Made by a program: the position numbers and the translations under genes
The notes under the pieces: generated by a model
Told to the model about the DNA's origin: nothing
What the model saw: the letters and a program-made list of their open reading frames with translations, nothing else
The model's database searches: none
Part shown: positions 18,138-26,485 of the stretch, piece after piece
Layout of the letters: every line of letters begins with the position of its first letter
How positions within the stretch are numbered: the first letter of the stretch is position 1
Assembly (NCBI RefSeq): GCF_001704295.1
Contig: NZ_CP012334.1
Coordinates: 3,608,084-3,672,083 of the forward strand
Reading direction: 5' to 3'
Length of the DNA stretch: 64,000 bases
Source: Bordetella sp. H567
GTDB lineage: Bacteria; Pseudomonadota; Gammaproteobacteria; Burkholderiales; Burkholderiaceae_B

Positions 18138-18150
18138 TCCCGCGATTATA
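18135..18150 (-). promoter_or_regulatory. TATAATCGCG module 7 nt before the hrpA ATG
   Basis: Perfect TATAAT on the minus strand (18150-18145), then CGCGGGA, then the ATG at 18137. Transcription would start at or within one or two bases of the A of ATG. Confidence 0.5.
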
Positions 18151-18321
18151 GTTTTTCGCGGATGCGGTCCGCGCGGCGGCCGGCGCAAGGCCTGCTAACG
18201 CCACACGGCGCCTGGCATGAGTACGCGATCCGGTGGGTGGCAAGGCGCGAAGCGCAGCCGCGGCGGTGCCACGGCGAGCATACGCCACGCAGCCACGCGC
18301 GCCTTCCAGCGTCAACAGGCC

Positions 18322-20112
18322 CTAGCGGATGATCAGCTTGCCGTCCGACAGCTTGGCGGTACCGGCCGGCAGGTCCTCGGTGATGCTTTCGCGGCGGTTG
18401 ACCACCTGCAGCTCGACGCCGCCATGGATTTTGCGCGACGCATGGATGACCGCGTCCTCGGCCACGGAGCTTTCCGCGGTCAGGCGGCGTTCGCGCGCGT
18501 CCACGCCGGCCAGATCCTTGATCAGCTTGGTGTGGGTCTGCACGGCGCGTTCGCCGATGCCGTTGGAGGCTTTCTCGGGATGCTTCTGCAGGAAGATCAG
18601 CAACTGCTCCAGCTTTCCCTTTTCTTCCTGCAGGCGCTTGCGCGTGCGCTGCAGCGCTTCCTTCTGTGCCTGTGCGTGCGGGTTGATGCCGACCTGGATG
18701 ATGGTCTTGACGCCGGCCATGGTGCCCAGCGTGGCCGCCCTGACGCCGCGCAGCGCGCGCACCTGGCCGCCGCTGATGTTGCCCTGCGTGGAGCCCTTCG
18801 CGCCCACGGTGACCGTATCGCCTGCGTTCACGTCGCTCTGGCGGATTTCGCTTTCGACCTGGACGTCCTTGCCGGCGTTGATGGTGGCGTTGCCGATGAA
18901 GCGGGCCTTCACCGAACCGCGCGCGGTGACCTGCGCCAGTCGCGCGGCCGGATCGGCGGTGGTCGCGCCTTCCGCGGCCCCCAGGATGCCGCCCTTGACC
19001 ACCACATTGCCGCCGGCGTCGATGTGAGCCGCTTCCACCGTCCCGCTGACCAGGACATCGCCGGTGACCTTGACCGACATGCCGGTCGTAACGTCGCCAC
19101 GCACCTGCAGCGTGCCTTCGAAATTGATGTTGCCCGAGTTCAGGTTGACCGCGTCGACTTCGACGACGGGGTTCACCGATACGCCGCAAGGCAGCACCGA
19201 CGGCGCGCCGTCGATGGCCGCGACCAGCACGTCGGGGTCGTTGGCGTCGCGGACGATGCCCGTAAGGTTGTCGTCGTACGGCAGGTCCTCCGGCGCCGGC
19301 GCGGGCGCGGGATTGCCATACACGTCGATACCGTCCGTGCCGGCCGTGCCGGGAGTACGGCGCATCAGGGGCATCCCGGCCTTCACCAGGACCAGATTGC
19401 CCATCGAGCGGTAATCCACGAGCGCGTTCTCGTCGACATCCCCTTCCGCGTGGCGCGACAGCAGGCTTTCGAAACGCGTGGGCATGCCGTCCTTGGGCGG
19501 GATGCCCGAGGCGATCAGCGCTCCCTCCGCGTTCCCCCCTTCCACCGTCTGCAGCAGCGCCTCTTCATTGACGCCGTAGACGATGCCATGCTGGGCCAGC
19601 GCGGCGCGCACGTCGCCCAGCTGCACACTGCGGCCGCCCTTGGGCGCATGCATCGTCAGATAGACCTGCAGCTTGTCTTCGGTGATCTCGAGTTCGAAGG
19701 CGCCGTCGACGACCTCGCCTATCACCGCCTCGATCACGCCGTCGGCCGCCGTCGGCAGCGGGACGTCCGGTTCGGGACTGTCCATCAGTTCCAGCGCGGC
19801 GCCCAGCCGGGCGGCGTTGGACTCGATCGCGGCCAATTCGCCGGACAGCTCCTCGGCGGCGGACGTGGCCGCCGCCACCGCGGTCCCGGTCTGGCGCAGG
19901 GCTTCGGCGCTGATGCGAGCCGCCGCTTCCTGGCAGCGCGCCAGGAATTCGGTGACCGCCGCGCCGTCCAGGGCGTCGGCCGTCCAGCCGCGAGCCGCCA
20001 GCGCGGCCTGCAGCATATCGTTGTCGGGTGGCGCGACCGCCGCGGCGGCACGGAAACCGGCACGCAGGGCGCGGGTCGTGGGATCCAAGGTCAACCAATA
20101 GGATTGCGTCAC
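18322..20112 (-). CDS. FapA family protein (DUF342)
   Basis: A 596-aa cytosolic protein. A flexible Ala-rich N-terminal third (about 1-150) precedes the DUF342 core: GMPLMRRTPGTAGTDGIDVYG near 275, then a right-handed beta-helix of short repeats rich in Gly/Val/Asn (VTGDVLVSGTVEAAHIDAGG and following, about 330-470). A coiled coil (RTRKRLQEEKGKLEQLLIFLQ, about 480-510) and a C-terminal beta segment end it. FapA-type proteins are polymer-forming and have been linked to chaining, surface or signalling roles in Vibrio; the biochemical role is unknown. GTG start with GAGGA upstream. It lies 184 bp before hrpA and appears monocistronic. Confidence 0.85.
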   Translation of the reverse strand: MTQSYWLTLDPTTRALRAGFRAAAAVAPPDNDMLQAALAARGWTADALDGAAVTEFLARCQEAAARISAEALRQTGTAVAAATSAAEELSGELAAIESNAARLGAALELMDSPEPDVPLPTAADGVIEAVIGEVVDGAFELEITEDKLQVYLTMHAPKGGRSVQLGDVRAALAQHGIVYGVNEEALLQTVEGGNAEGALIASGIPPKDGMPTRFESLLSRHAEGDVDENALVDYRSMGNLVLVKAGMPLMRRTPGTAGTDGIDVYGNPAPAPAPEDLPYDDNLTGIVRDANDPDVLVAAIDGAPSVLPCGVSVNPVVEVDAVNLNSGNINFEGTLQVRGDVTTGMSVKVTGDVLVSGTVEAAHIDAGGNVVVKGGILGAAEGATTADPAARLAQVTARGSVKARFIGNATINAGKDVQVESEIRQSDVNAGDTVTVGAKGSTQGNISGGQVRALRGVRAATLGTMAGVKTIIQVGINPHAQAQKEALQRTRKRLQEEKGKLEQLLIFLQKHPEKASNGIGERAVQTHTKLIKDLAGVDARERRLTAESSVAEDAVIHASRKIHGGVELQVVNRRESITEDLPAGTAKLSDGKLIIR

Positions 20113-20472
20113 TGCCGTGTATCCTCGAGAAATTACCGACGTGGGGCGACGGCCTGTCTCCGTGTCGGCTTGGAATCGTTGTTGGGCCCCGAAGGCTTCC
20201 TGCGTGTCGACAATATTGGGCTCAGCGCGTATTTCAAAATATTAATAGCGAAACAGCAAGTTGCGACCCTTTTTTTCTGAAAATTCGGTAATTTTTCGCC
20301 GGGAACGGTCGTGCCAGTCGTGGCGACCGCGTCGCCGCGGCCCCGCCGCGGTGTTTCGGCGGGGCCACCGGCCTCTTTCACCGGCCCCAATGGACCGGTC
20401 CGGGGCCATACGCGGCGGCGGCCGAGCCACCGGGGCGGGGCCATCCATCCCTCTTTTCAAGGAGACTGCATC
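20113..20472. other. Divergent intergenic region between FapA-like gene and SDR gene
   Basis: A 360-bp gene-free stretch. The left half (about 20215-20300) is strikingly AT-rich for this genome and includes TATTTCAAAATATTAATAG and a run of seven T, fitting a promoter zone. The right half is extremely GC-rich and contains a 10-bp-stem hairpin, a direct repeat and a 10-bp palindrome in the leader of the SDR gene (described separately). No convincing small ORF. Confidence 0.5.
20339..20401 (+). promoter_or_regulatory. Structured leader upstream of SDR gene
   Basis: GGCCCCGCCG (20339-20348) and CGGCGGGGCC (20357-20366) form a perfect 10-bp stem with an 8-nt loop. CACCGGCC then occurs twice (20366-20373 and 20379-20386), followed by the palindrome GGACCGGTCC (20392-20401). 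No U-tract follows, so it is not a standard terminator; it may be a leader structure that affects expression of the SDR gene starting at 20473. Confidence 0.4.
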
Positions 20473-21252
20473 ATGGATCTGGGCATAGAAGGACGTACCG
20501 CGCTGGTCTGCGCATCCAGCAAGGGGCTGGGCCGCGCCTGCGCGCTGTCGCTGGCGCGCGAAGGCGTGCGGGTAATCATGTCGGCGCGCGGCGCGGATGC
20601 CCTGGAGGAAGCGGCGGACGCCATACGCCGTGAAACGGGGGCTACCGTGATCACCGTGGCGGCCGACGTGACGACCGCGGAGGGCCGTGCACGCCTGCTC
20701 GCCGCCTGCCCGGACCCCGACATCCTGGTCAACAACGCCGGCGGTCCCAAGCCGGGCGATTTCCGCGAATGGTCGCGCGACGACTGGGTCAAGGCGCTGG
20801 ACGCCAACATGATCACGCCCATCGAGCTGATCAAGGCCACCCTCGACACCATGATCGCGCGCCGCTTCGGCCGCATCGTGAACATCACCTCGGCGGCCGT
20901 GAAGATGCCCATCGACCACCTGGGCCTGTCCAACGGCGCGCGCGCCGGCCTGACGGGCTTCGTCGCCGGACTGGCGCGCCAGGTGGCCGAACACAACGTC
21001 ACCATCAACAACCTGCTGCCCGGCCCCTTCGACACCGACCGGCTGCGCGGCACGGCGATCGCGACGGCGCAGAAAACCGGCAAGTCCGTCGAGGAAATCC
21101 TGGAGAGCCGCCGCAGGACCGTGCCCGCCAGGCGCCTGGGCGACCCCGCCGAATTCGGCGATGCCTGTGCCTTCCTGTGCGGCGCGCGCGCGGGCTTCAT
21201 GACGGGACAGAACCTGGTGCTGGACGGCGGGACCTATCCGGGCACGCTGTAG
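20473..21252 (+). CDS. SDR-family protein with altered catalytic motif
   Basis: A 259-aa Rossmann-fold short-chain dehydrogenase/reductase. The cofactor loop is ASSKGLGRACALSLAREG near the N-terminus and VNNAGGPKPGD is the NNAG motif. The catalytic Ser is in NITSAAVKMPI, but the expected YxxxK is replaced: the aligned stretch is LGLSNGARAGLTGF, giving Ser and Arg at the Tyr and Lys positions. This suggests either a different chemistry or a binding role. Start ATG at 20473 has AAGGAG 8 nt before it. It precedes argA by 95 bp but argA seems to have its own promoter. Substrate unknown. Confidence 0.85.
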   Translation: MDLGIEGRTALVCASSKGLGRACALSLAREGVRVIMSARGADALEEAADAIRRETGATVITVAADVTTAEGRARLLAACPDPDILVNNAGGPKPGDFREWSRDDWVKALDANMITPIELIKATLDTMIARRFGRIVNITSAAVKMPIDHLGLSNGARAGLTGFVAGLARQVAEHNVTINNLLPGPFDTDRLRGTAIATAQKTGKSVEEILESRRRTVPARRLGDPAEFGDACAFLCGARAGFMTGQNLVLDGGTYPGTL

Positions 21253-21277
21253 GGGCACGCGGCAGGCCATGCCATCC

Positions 21278-21283
21278 TATAAT
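21278..21283 (+). promoter_or_regulatory. Candidate -10 element of argA
   Basis: A perfect TATAAT in the 95-bp gap before argA, followed by TTCGCG; the start codon lies 65 bp downstream. The -35 at normal spacing is weak, as for most promoters here. Confidence 0.4.
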
Positions 21284-21347
21284 TTCGCGATTCAACCCAG
21301 GGTTCGCCTGGCCGCCCCACCCGTTTTTCAGGGTCTTCACACGCATC

Positions 21348-22703
21348 ATGCCCGACCTGGATCAAGATACCGTTTCAGCACTGGAAGCCCCTGAATTCGC
21401 GCCGGCGCAGTTCGTGCGCTGGTTCCGCGAAGTCGCTCCCTACGTACACGCCTTCCGCGGCAAGACCTTCGTGGTGGCGTTCGGCGGCGAGCTGATCCAG
21501 GCCGGGGCGCTGAACCCGCTGGTGCAGGACCTGTCGCTGCTTTCCGCGCTGGGAATACGCCTGGTGCTGGTGCATGGGTCGCGTCCCCAGGTCAATGAAC
21601 AACTGCGCCTGAAGGGCTTCACGCACCAGTTCGACCGCGGGCTGTCGCCGACGGATGCCGCTTCGCTGGAATGCGCGAAGGAAGCCGCCGGCGAGATCCG
21701 CCTGGATATCGAAGCCGCGTTCAGCCAGGGGCTGCCGAATACGCCGATGTCGCATTCGCAGATCCGCGTCATCTCGGGCAACTTCGTCACGGCGCGGCCC
21801 ACCGGCGTGATCGACGGCGTGGACTACCGGCACACCGGCCACGTCCGCAAGATCGACGTCGACGCCATGCGCTTTGCCATGGAAAAAGGCTCGGTGATCT
21901 TGCTGTCGCCCCTGGGCTTTTCACCCACGGGCGATGCTTTCAACCTGGCCATGGAAGACCTAGCCACCAGCGTGGCCGTTGCCCTGCGCGCGGAAAAGCT
22001 GATTTTCCTCTCGACCGCGGAAGGCGTACGCAACGAAGACGGCACCATCGATACGGAGCTGGCGCGCGTGGACGCCGATGCCTTGCTGGCCCAGGGCGGG
22101 CTGGACGAGGACACGGCCTTGTTCGTCAAGTACAGCTCGCAAGCGGTCAAGCGCGGCGTGGCACGCGCCCACGTCGTGCCCTTCAGCCTGGATGGCAGCG
22201 TGCTGCTGGAAATCTTCACGCACGACGGCGTCGGCACCATGGTGGTGGAAGACACGCTGGATGACCTGCGGCCCGCGACGGTGGACGACGTCGGCGCCAT
22301 CCTCAGCCTGGTCGAGCCGCTGGAAGCCGACGGCACGCTGGTGCCGCGCGGGCGCAGCGTCATCGAGCGGGATGTCGAGAACTTCACGGTGCTGGAGCAC
22401 GACGGCGTCATCTACGGCTGCGCCGCCCTGCATCCCTATCTTGAAGAGCACATGGCCGAAATGGCCTGCCTGATCGTGCACCCGGAATGGCAGGGATCGG
22501 GCGAAGGCGAACTGCTGCTGCGCCATATGGAATCGCGCGCCCGGGCGCTGGGCGCCAAGCGCCTGTTCGTGCTCACCACGCGCACGTCGCACTGGTTCAT
22601 GAAGCGCGGCTTCGTGCAGGGCGGCGTCACGGACCTGCCCCACGACAAGCAGGCGCACTACAACCGGTCGCGCAACAGCCTGGTATTCATCAAGCGGCTG
22701 TGA
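21348..22703 (+). CDS. argA: Amino-acid N-acetyltransferase (N-acetylglutamate synthase)
   Basis: A 451-aa two-domain enzyme making N-acetylglutamate from glutamate and acetyl-CoA, the first step of arginine synthesis. The N-terminal amino-acid-kinase-like domain (FVVAFGGELIQAG, LVLVHGSRPQVNEQL) carries arginine feedback in the family; the C-terminal GNAT domain (from about residue 300) has MACLIVHPEWQGSGEGELLL, the acetyl-CoA loop. Length matches E. coli ArgA (443 aa). The following intergenic DNA carries a GC-rich dispersed-type repeat. Start ATG at 21348 has no strong ribosome site. Confidence 0.95.
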   Translation: MPDLDQDTVSALEAPEFAPAQFVRWFREVAPYVHAFRGKTFVVAFGGELIQAGALNPLVQDLSLLSALGIRLVLVHGSRPQVNEQLRLKGFTHQFDRGLSPTDAASLECAKEAAGEIRLDIEAAFSQGLPNTPMSHSQIRVISGNFVTARPTGVIDGVDYRHTGHVRKIDVDAMRFAMEKGSVILLSPLGFSPTGDAFNLAMEDLATSVAVALRAEKLIFLSTAEGVRNEDGTIDTELARVDADALLAQGGLDEDTALFVKYSSQAVKRGVARAHVVPFSLDGSVLLEIFTHDGVGTMVVEDTLDDLRPATVDDVGAILSLVEPLEADGTLVPRGRSVIERDVENFTVLEHDGVIYGCAALHPYLEEHMAEMACLIVHPEWQGSGEGELLLRHMESRARALGAKRLFVLTTRTSHWFMKRGFVQGGVTDLPHDKQAHYNRSRNSLVFIKRL

Positions 22704-22712
22704 TGGATCCCA

Positions 22713-22789
22713 CCCCCGGAGCGCTGCGCGCTTCCCCCTCCAGGGGGCGACGCCGGCGGACCGGCGGAGCCGGATCCGCGGCGTCCCCG
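22713..22789. repeat. GC-rich intergenic repeat-like element after argA
   Basis: A compact GC-rich element with several short inverted repeats: GGAGCGCTGCGCGCTTCC, CCCCCTCCAGGGGG and CGGCGGACCGGCGGAGCCGG. It looks like the dispersed extragenic palindromic repeats I know from Bordetella and other Burkholderiales genomes, which usually sit after genes. Only one copy is seen in this window, so repetition is not shown here. It may act as a transcription barrier after argA. Confidence 0.45.
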
Positions 22790-22881
22790 ATCCGGCGATA
22801 TCTGTTTCATGCGATGCGGGCGCCTGGTGTGCCGCGTTTCGGTAAAATCGACGATCCAACGTTTATCCGGCAGCGATACCC

Positions 22882-23154
22882 ATGACCCGTACTGTTCATT
22901 GCGTCAAACTCAAGCGCGACGCCGAAGGGCTCGATTTTCCGCCCTACCCCGGCGAACTCGGCCAGCGCATCTGGCAACAGGTGTCCAAGGAGGCGTGGGA
23001 AGAGTGGAAAGGCGTGCAAACGCGCCTGGTCAACGAAAACCGCCTGAACCTGGCCGACGCCCGCGCGCGCAAGTATCTGCAGCAGCAGATGGAACGCTTC
23101 CTGTTCGAGGACGGCAGCGTCGAAGCGCAGGGCTACGTTCCGCCCTCCGCCTGA
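22882..23154 (+). CDS. yggX: Fe(2+)-trafficking / oxidative damage protection protein YggX
   Basis: A 90-aa protein with the family features: [20 protein letters not shown] at the N-terminus with the conserved Cys, [20 protein letters not shown], and the C-terminal MERFLFEDG. YggX protects Fe-S clusters from superoxide and is linked to iron handling. TAAAATCG about 33 nt upstream is a possible -10. It converges with phoU across a hairpin-rich gap. Confidence 0.95.
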   Translation: MTRTVHCVKLKRDAEGLDFPPYPGELGQRIWQQVSKEAWEEWKGVQTRLVNENRLNLADARARKYLQQQMERFLFEDGSVEAQGYVPPSA

Positions 23155-23185
23155 AGGGGTATGGGGGCCGTGGCTAAGCCCGGGA

Positions 23186-23225
23186 GCCCGCCTGCGCGGG
23201 CGCCGGCGGCCTAGCCCGCCGCCGG
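23186..23225. terminator. Paired hairpins between convergent yggX and phoU
   Basis: GCCCGC-CTGC-GCGGGC (23186-23201) and CCGGCGGC-CTAGCCC-GCCGCCGG (23203-23225) are two perfect adjacent stem-loops between the stops of yggX and phoU. There is no U-tract, so they are more likely a two-way pausing/processing barrier than a classical intrinsic terminator. Confidence 0.45.
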
Positions 23226-23280
23226 TGACTGCACGCGCCCATAGGCCGCGTGGCGCCCGTGGCCGGGGCGGCGGCCCGCC

Positions 23281-24006
23281 TTATTCCGTGGTCTCGGTGC
23301 TTTCCTCTTCGCCCCGCGCCTGCCGTTCGGCATTCTTGGCGCCGGTGTGGCGCACATCCGCGCCGCGAACCATATAGATCACCCGCTCGGACATGTTCTT
23401 GGCATGGTCGCCGATGCGTTCCATCGCGCGCGCGATGAAGATGAGGTCGATGGAAGGCGTGATCGTGCGCGGGTCCTCGATCATGAACGAAATCAGCTGG
23501 CGCAGCGCCGCCTTCCATTCCTTGTCGACTTCCTTGTCGCTGCGCACCACCTGGGCCGCCTGCATCGGATCCAGGCGGGCAAAGGCGTCCAGCGACTGGC
23601 GCAGCATGGCGCGCACGCTGTTGGCCATGTGCCGCAGGTCCACCATGGGCGCGGCGCGCAGCTCGCCGTCATGGATGCGGCGCGCGACGGTCGCGATCTT
23701 TTCCGCCTCGTCGCCGGAGCGTTCCATGTCGGTCAGCATCTTGGACACGGCCAGCAGCATGCGCAGGTCGATCGCGGTGGGTTGGTGGCGCGCCAGGATA
23801 TAGCTGATGCGCTGGTCGATATCGACTTCGTAGCGGTTGACTTCCTTTTCCCGCTCGCGAACCTTGTCGACGAGGTCCAGGTCACCGTTGGCCAAGGCAT
23901 CGATGGCGTCCTGGATCATGGCTTCCACCACGCCGCCCATCGCCAGAAACTGCGAACGGACGCCTTCCAGGTCGGCATCGAATTGTTTGTTTGTGTGCTC
24001 GGTCAT
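23281..24006 (-). CDS. phoU: Phosphate-uptake regulator PhoU
   Basis: A 241-aa all-helical cytosolic protein with two PhoU repeats. Each has the acidic metal-binding pattern: MERSGDEAEKIA near residue 100 and AMERIGDHAKNMSERV near 200. PhoU links the Pst phosphate transporter to the PhoR kinase; no pst or phoBR genes are in the window, so the gene is separate from the usual operon here. ATG at 24006 chosen because AGGGAG precedes it; in-frame starts further upstream would add an extension of up to 27 residues. Confidence 0.93.
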   Translation of the reverse strand: MTEHTNKQFDADLEGVRSQFLAMGGVVEAMIQDAIDALANGDLDLVDKVREREKEVNRYEVDIDQRISYILARHQPTAIDLRMLLAVSKMLTDMERSGDEAEKIATVARRIHDGELRAAPMVDLRHMANSVRAMLRQSLDAFARLDPMQAAQVVRSDKEVDKEWKAALRQLISFMIEDPRTITPSIDLIFIARAMERIGDHAKNMSERVIYMVRGADVRHTGAKNAERQARGEEESTETTE

Positions 24007-24145
24007 CCGGGCTCCCTGCGGGGTTGACGATGGTTCCATTGCCATGCGAGCCTCCAAGAATGCCATCAGGAAGTCCCCGGGCCGCATCGGTCGGCTAGGT
24101 TATGACTTCCATGTGACAAGATTATGAACCGCCTGCCGCCTCGGA

Positions 24146-24823
24146 TTACGGGCGCGTCAGGCGCCTTATGGCCTGCTGCGTGGCCAGTAGCGCGACATCG
24201 GCGCCCGGCTGCGTGAACAGTCCGCAGGTGACCACACCTGGCAGATTGTTGACCTGCATTTCCAGCGCCGGGGCATCGGTGATACGCAGGCCCGCCACGT
24301 CCAGGATGACATTGCCGTTGTCGGTGACGAAGCCGGCGCGCAGCACCGGCCGTCCGCCCAGGGCCGACAGCTTGCGCGCCACGGCGGCGCGCGCCATGGG
24401 GATGACTTCCACGGGCAGCGGAAACGCGCCCAGGCACTCGACCAGCTTGGATTCATCGGCGATGCAGACGAAACGGTCGGCGACCGAGGCCACGATCTTC
24501 TCGCGCGTCTGCGCCCCGCCGCCGCCCTTGATCATGTGCAGCCTGCCATCGATTTCATCCGCGCCATCGACGTACACCGGCATGTGTTCGACATCATTGA
24601 GGTCCAGCACGGGAATGCCCAGCGCGGCCAGCCGCGCCGCGCTGCGTTCCGAGCTGGCGACGGTACCGCGCAGGCGCCCCTTGAACCGCGCCAGGCCATC
24701 GATGAACAAATCGGCGGTCGAACCGGTGCCCACGCCGATGATGACGTCCGGGCCGGCGACTTCGTCGACGATATCCAAGGCGGCCGTGGCGGCCTGCTGC
24801 TTCAATTCTTGCTGGCTGAGCAT
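24146..24823 (-). CDS. rpiA: Ribose-5-phosphate isomerase A
   Basis: A 225-aa enzyme interconverting ribose-5-phosphate and ribulose-5-phosphate in the pentose phosphate pathway. Family motifs are intact: [13 protein letters not shown] near residue 31, VDGADEID near 86 and [15 protein letters not shown] near 98, holding the catalytic Asp/Glu/Lys set, plus ADESKLV near 127. Length is normal (E. coli 219). It lies between rmuC and phoU on the same strand, with gaps over 100 bp on each side. Confidence 0.96.
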   Translation of the reverse strand: MLSQQELKQQAATAALDIVDEVAGPDVIIGVGTGSTADLFIDGLARFKGRLRGTVASSERSAARLAALGIPVLDLNDVEHMPVYVDGADEIDGRLHMIKGGGGAQTREKIVASVADRFVCIADESKLVECLGAFPLPVEVIPMARAAVARKLSALGGRPVLRAGFVTDNGNVILDVAGLRITDAPALEMQVNNLPGVVTCGLFTQPGADVALLATQQAIRRLTRP

Positions 24824-24933
24824 GGGGAAGACTCGATGAGTAAGTGAAATGCGCGCGATCGGGCGAAGCGCAGCAATTTAGCAGATCGCCGGCCGCCCCC
24901 CTGGCAGATCGCCGCGCGCCGCCATGCTTCATG

Positions 24934-26325
24934 CTACGCCGATCGGGTGTCCTCGTCCTCCGCCGCGGAGGCATCTTCCGGCAGATGTGCCAGCACAGCG
25001 GCCGGCGCGGCGCCGTCGTCGGGCAGGGCCTCCACCGACTTCAGGCTGCGCAGCATCGCCCGGGTACGTGTTTCCGTCTGGCCTATCTTGGTGCTGGCGG
25101 TTTCCAAGGTGCGCTTGACGCCGGCCAGCGCATCGCCGAAGCGGCCGAATTCCGTCTTCACGGCGCGCAGCACCTGCCAGACTTCGGAAGAGCGCCGCTC
25201 GATGGCCAGCGTGCGGAATCCCATCTGCAGGCTGTTCAACAAGGCCGCCAGGTTGGCCGGCCCGCTGACGTTCACGCGCAACTGATGCAGCTTGTCGATC
25301 AGCCCGGGCCGCCGCAGCACTTCCGCATACAACCCTTCGGTGGGCAGGAACATGATGGCGAAGTCCGTGGTATGCGGCGGCGCGATGTATTTGTCGGCGA
25401 TGGCGCGCGCCTGCAGCTCCACGGCGCGAGCCAGTGCCGCGGCCGCCGCCCGCGCCCCGTCGGCGTCGGCTGCCTGCTCGGCTTCGACCAGGCGTTCGTA
25501 TTCTTCCTTGGGAAACTTGGCGTCCAGCGGCAGCCAGACCGGCGCGCCGTCTTCCGCGCGCCCGGGCAGCCGGATCGCGAACTCGACGATCGCGTCGCTG
25601 CCGGGCACCGGCTTCACGTTGCGCGCGTACTGGTCCGGCGTCATGGTGTCTTCCAGCAGGCGGGCCAGCTGGACTTCGCCCCACGTGCCGCGCGACTTGA
25701 CGTTGGTCAGCACCCGCTTCAGGTCACCCACGCCGGACGCCAGCGTCTGCATTTCGCCGAGTCCCTTGTGCACGGCTTCCAGCCGCTCCGATACCTGCCT
25801 GAAGGATTCGCCCAGGCGCTGTTCCAGGGTGGCGTGCAGTTTTTCATCCACCGTGCGCCGCATTTCGTCCAGCTTGCCGGCGTTTTCCGCCTGCAAGGCA
25901 GACAGCCGCTGGTCGACCGTTTCTCGCACTTCCTGCAGGCGGCGGTCGTTCATGTCGATCAGGCGCTGCACTTGTTCGCCGAACACGGTGCCGAACCGCC
26001 CCAGCGATTCCGCCGATTCGCGACGCGCAGCCTGGGCATCGCGGGCCAGGCCGCTGCGCAGGTCGTCCAGATGCCGCCCCAGCTCGATCCGCAGCCCGCG
26101 CATGGCCTCGCCCAACTCGCCGCGCAGGCCTCGCTGGCTTTCCGCCAATTCGGCGCGCAGCGCGGCGGCCATCCGCTCCTGTTCCGCCATCAGGGCGGCG
26201 AGGCGTTCCGCCCCCTTCTTCGAGCCACCGGAACGCCAGGCGGCCACCGCGGCCGCCACGGCCGCGGCCAGGGCCGCGCCCATGCTGACCCACAGCAATA
26301 ATGCAATGTCGCTTTGCGGCAACAC
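24934..26325 (-). CDS. rmuC: DNA recombination protein RmuC homologue
   Basis: A 463-aa protein with an N-terminal membrane anchor (ALLLWVSMGAALAAAVAAAV), a long Arg/Glu/Ala-rich coiled coil (about 45-200) and the RmuC nuclease-like domain (GDLKRVLTNVKSRGTWGEVQ, then LPLDAKFPKEEYERL and IAPPHTTDFAIMFLPTEGLY). RmuC limits DNA inversions in E. coli. GTG at 26325 or TTG at 26322 is the likely start: GGAGGAG precedes them, and a TACAAT (minus strand, 26355-26350) would start transcription about 18 nt upstream. A longer in-frame version from 26370 would begin upstream of that promoter. Confidence 0.9.
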   Translation of the reverse strand: MLPQSDIALLLWVSMGAALAAAVAAAVAAWRSGGSKKGAERLAALMAEQERMAAALRAELAESQRGLRGELGEAMRGLRIELGRHLDDLRSGLARDAQAARRESAESLGRFGTVFGEQVQRLIDMNDRRLQEVRETVDQRLSALQAENAGKLDEMRRTVDEKLHATLEQRLGESFRQVSERLEAVHKGLGEMQTLASGVGDLKRVLTNVKSRGTWGEVQLARLLEDTMTPDQYARNVKPVPGSDAIVEFAIRLPGRAEDGAPVWLPLDAKFPKEEYERLVEAEQAADADGARAAAAALARAVELQARAIADKYIAPPHTTDFAIMFLPTEGLYAEVLRRPGLIDKLHQLRVNVSGPANLAALLNSLQMGFRTLAIERRSSEVWQVLRAVKTEFGRFGDALAGVKRTLETASTKIGQTETRTRAMLRSLKSVEALPDDGAAPAAVLAHLPEDASAAEDEDTRSA

Positions 26326-26349
26326 GACTCCTCCCCATGACCAGGGCGC

Positions 26350-26355
26350 ATTGTA
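26350..26355 (-). promoter_or_regulatory. Candidate -10 element of rmuC
   Basis: TACAAT on the minus strand, 25 nt before the GTG at 26325, with GGAGGAG between. It supports the shorter rmuC start. Confidence 0.4.
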
Positions 26356-26485
26356 GGGCGTGCGCCACATCGGGCGTGTTTTGCTTCCCGCGGCCGGCTT
26401 TCGCGGTCACACTGCCGGCATCATTGACGGCAAGCATGGAACCCCAGGGGAAAGAGCGCGAAGCGCCGAGCAAAGCCGGAAAGGG

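Noticed and set aside
26326-26370. Longer RmuC start at 26370
   Set aside because: A TACAAT -10 and the GGAGGAG ribosome site lie downstream of it, favouring GTG 26325 or TTG 26322.
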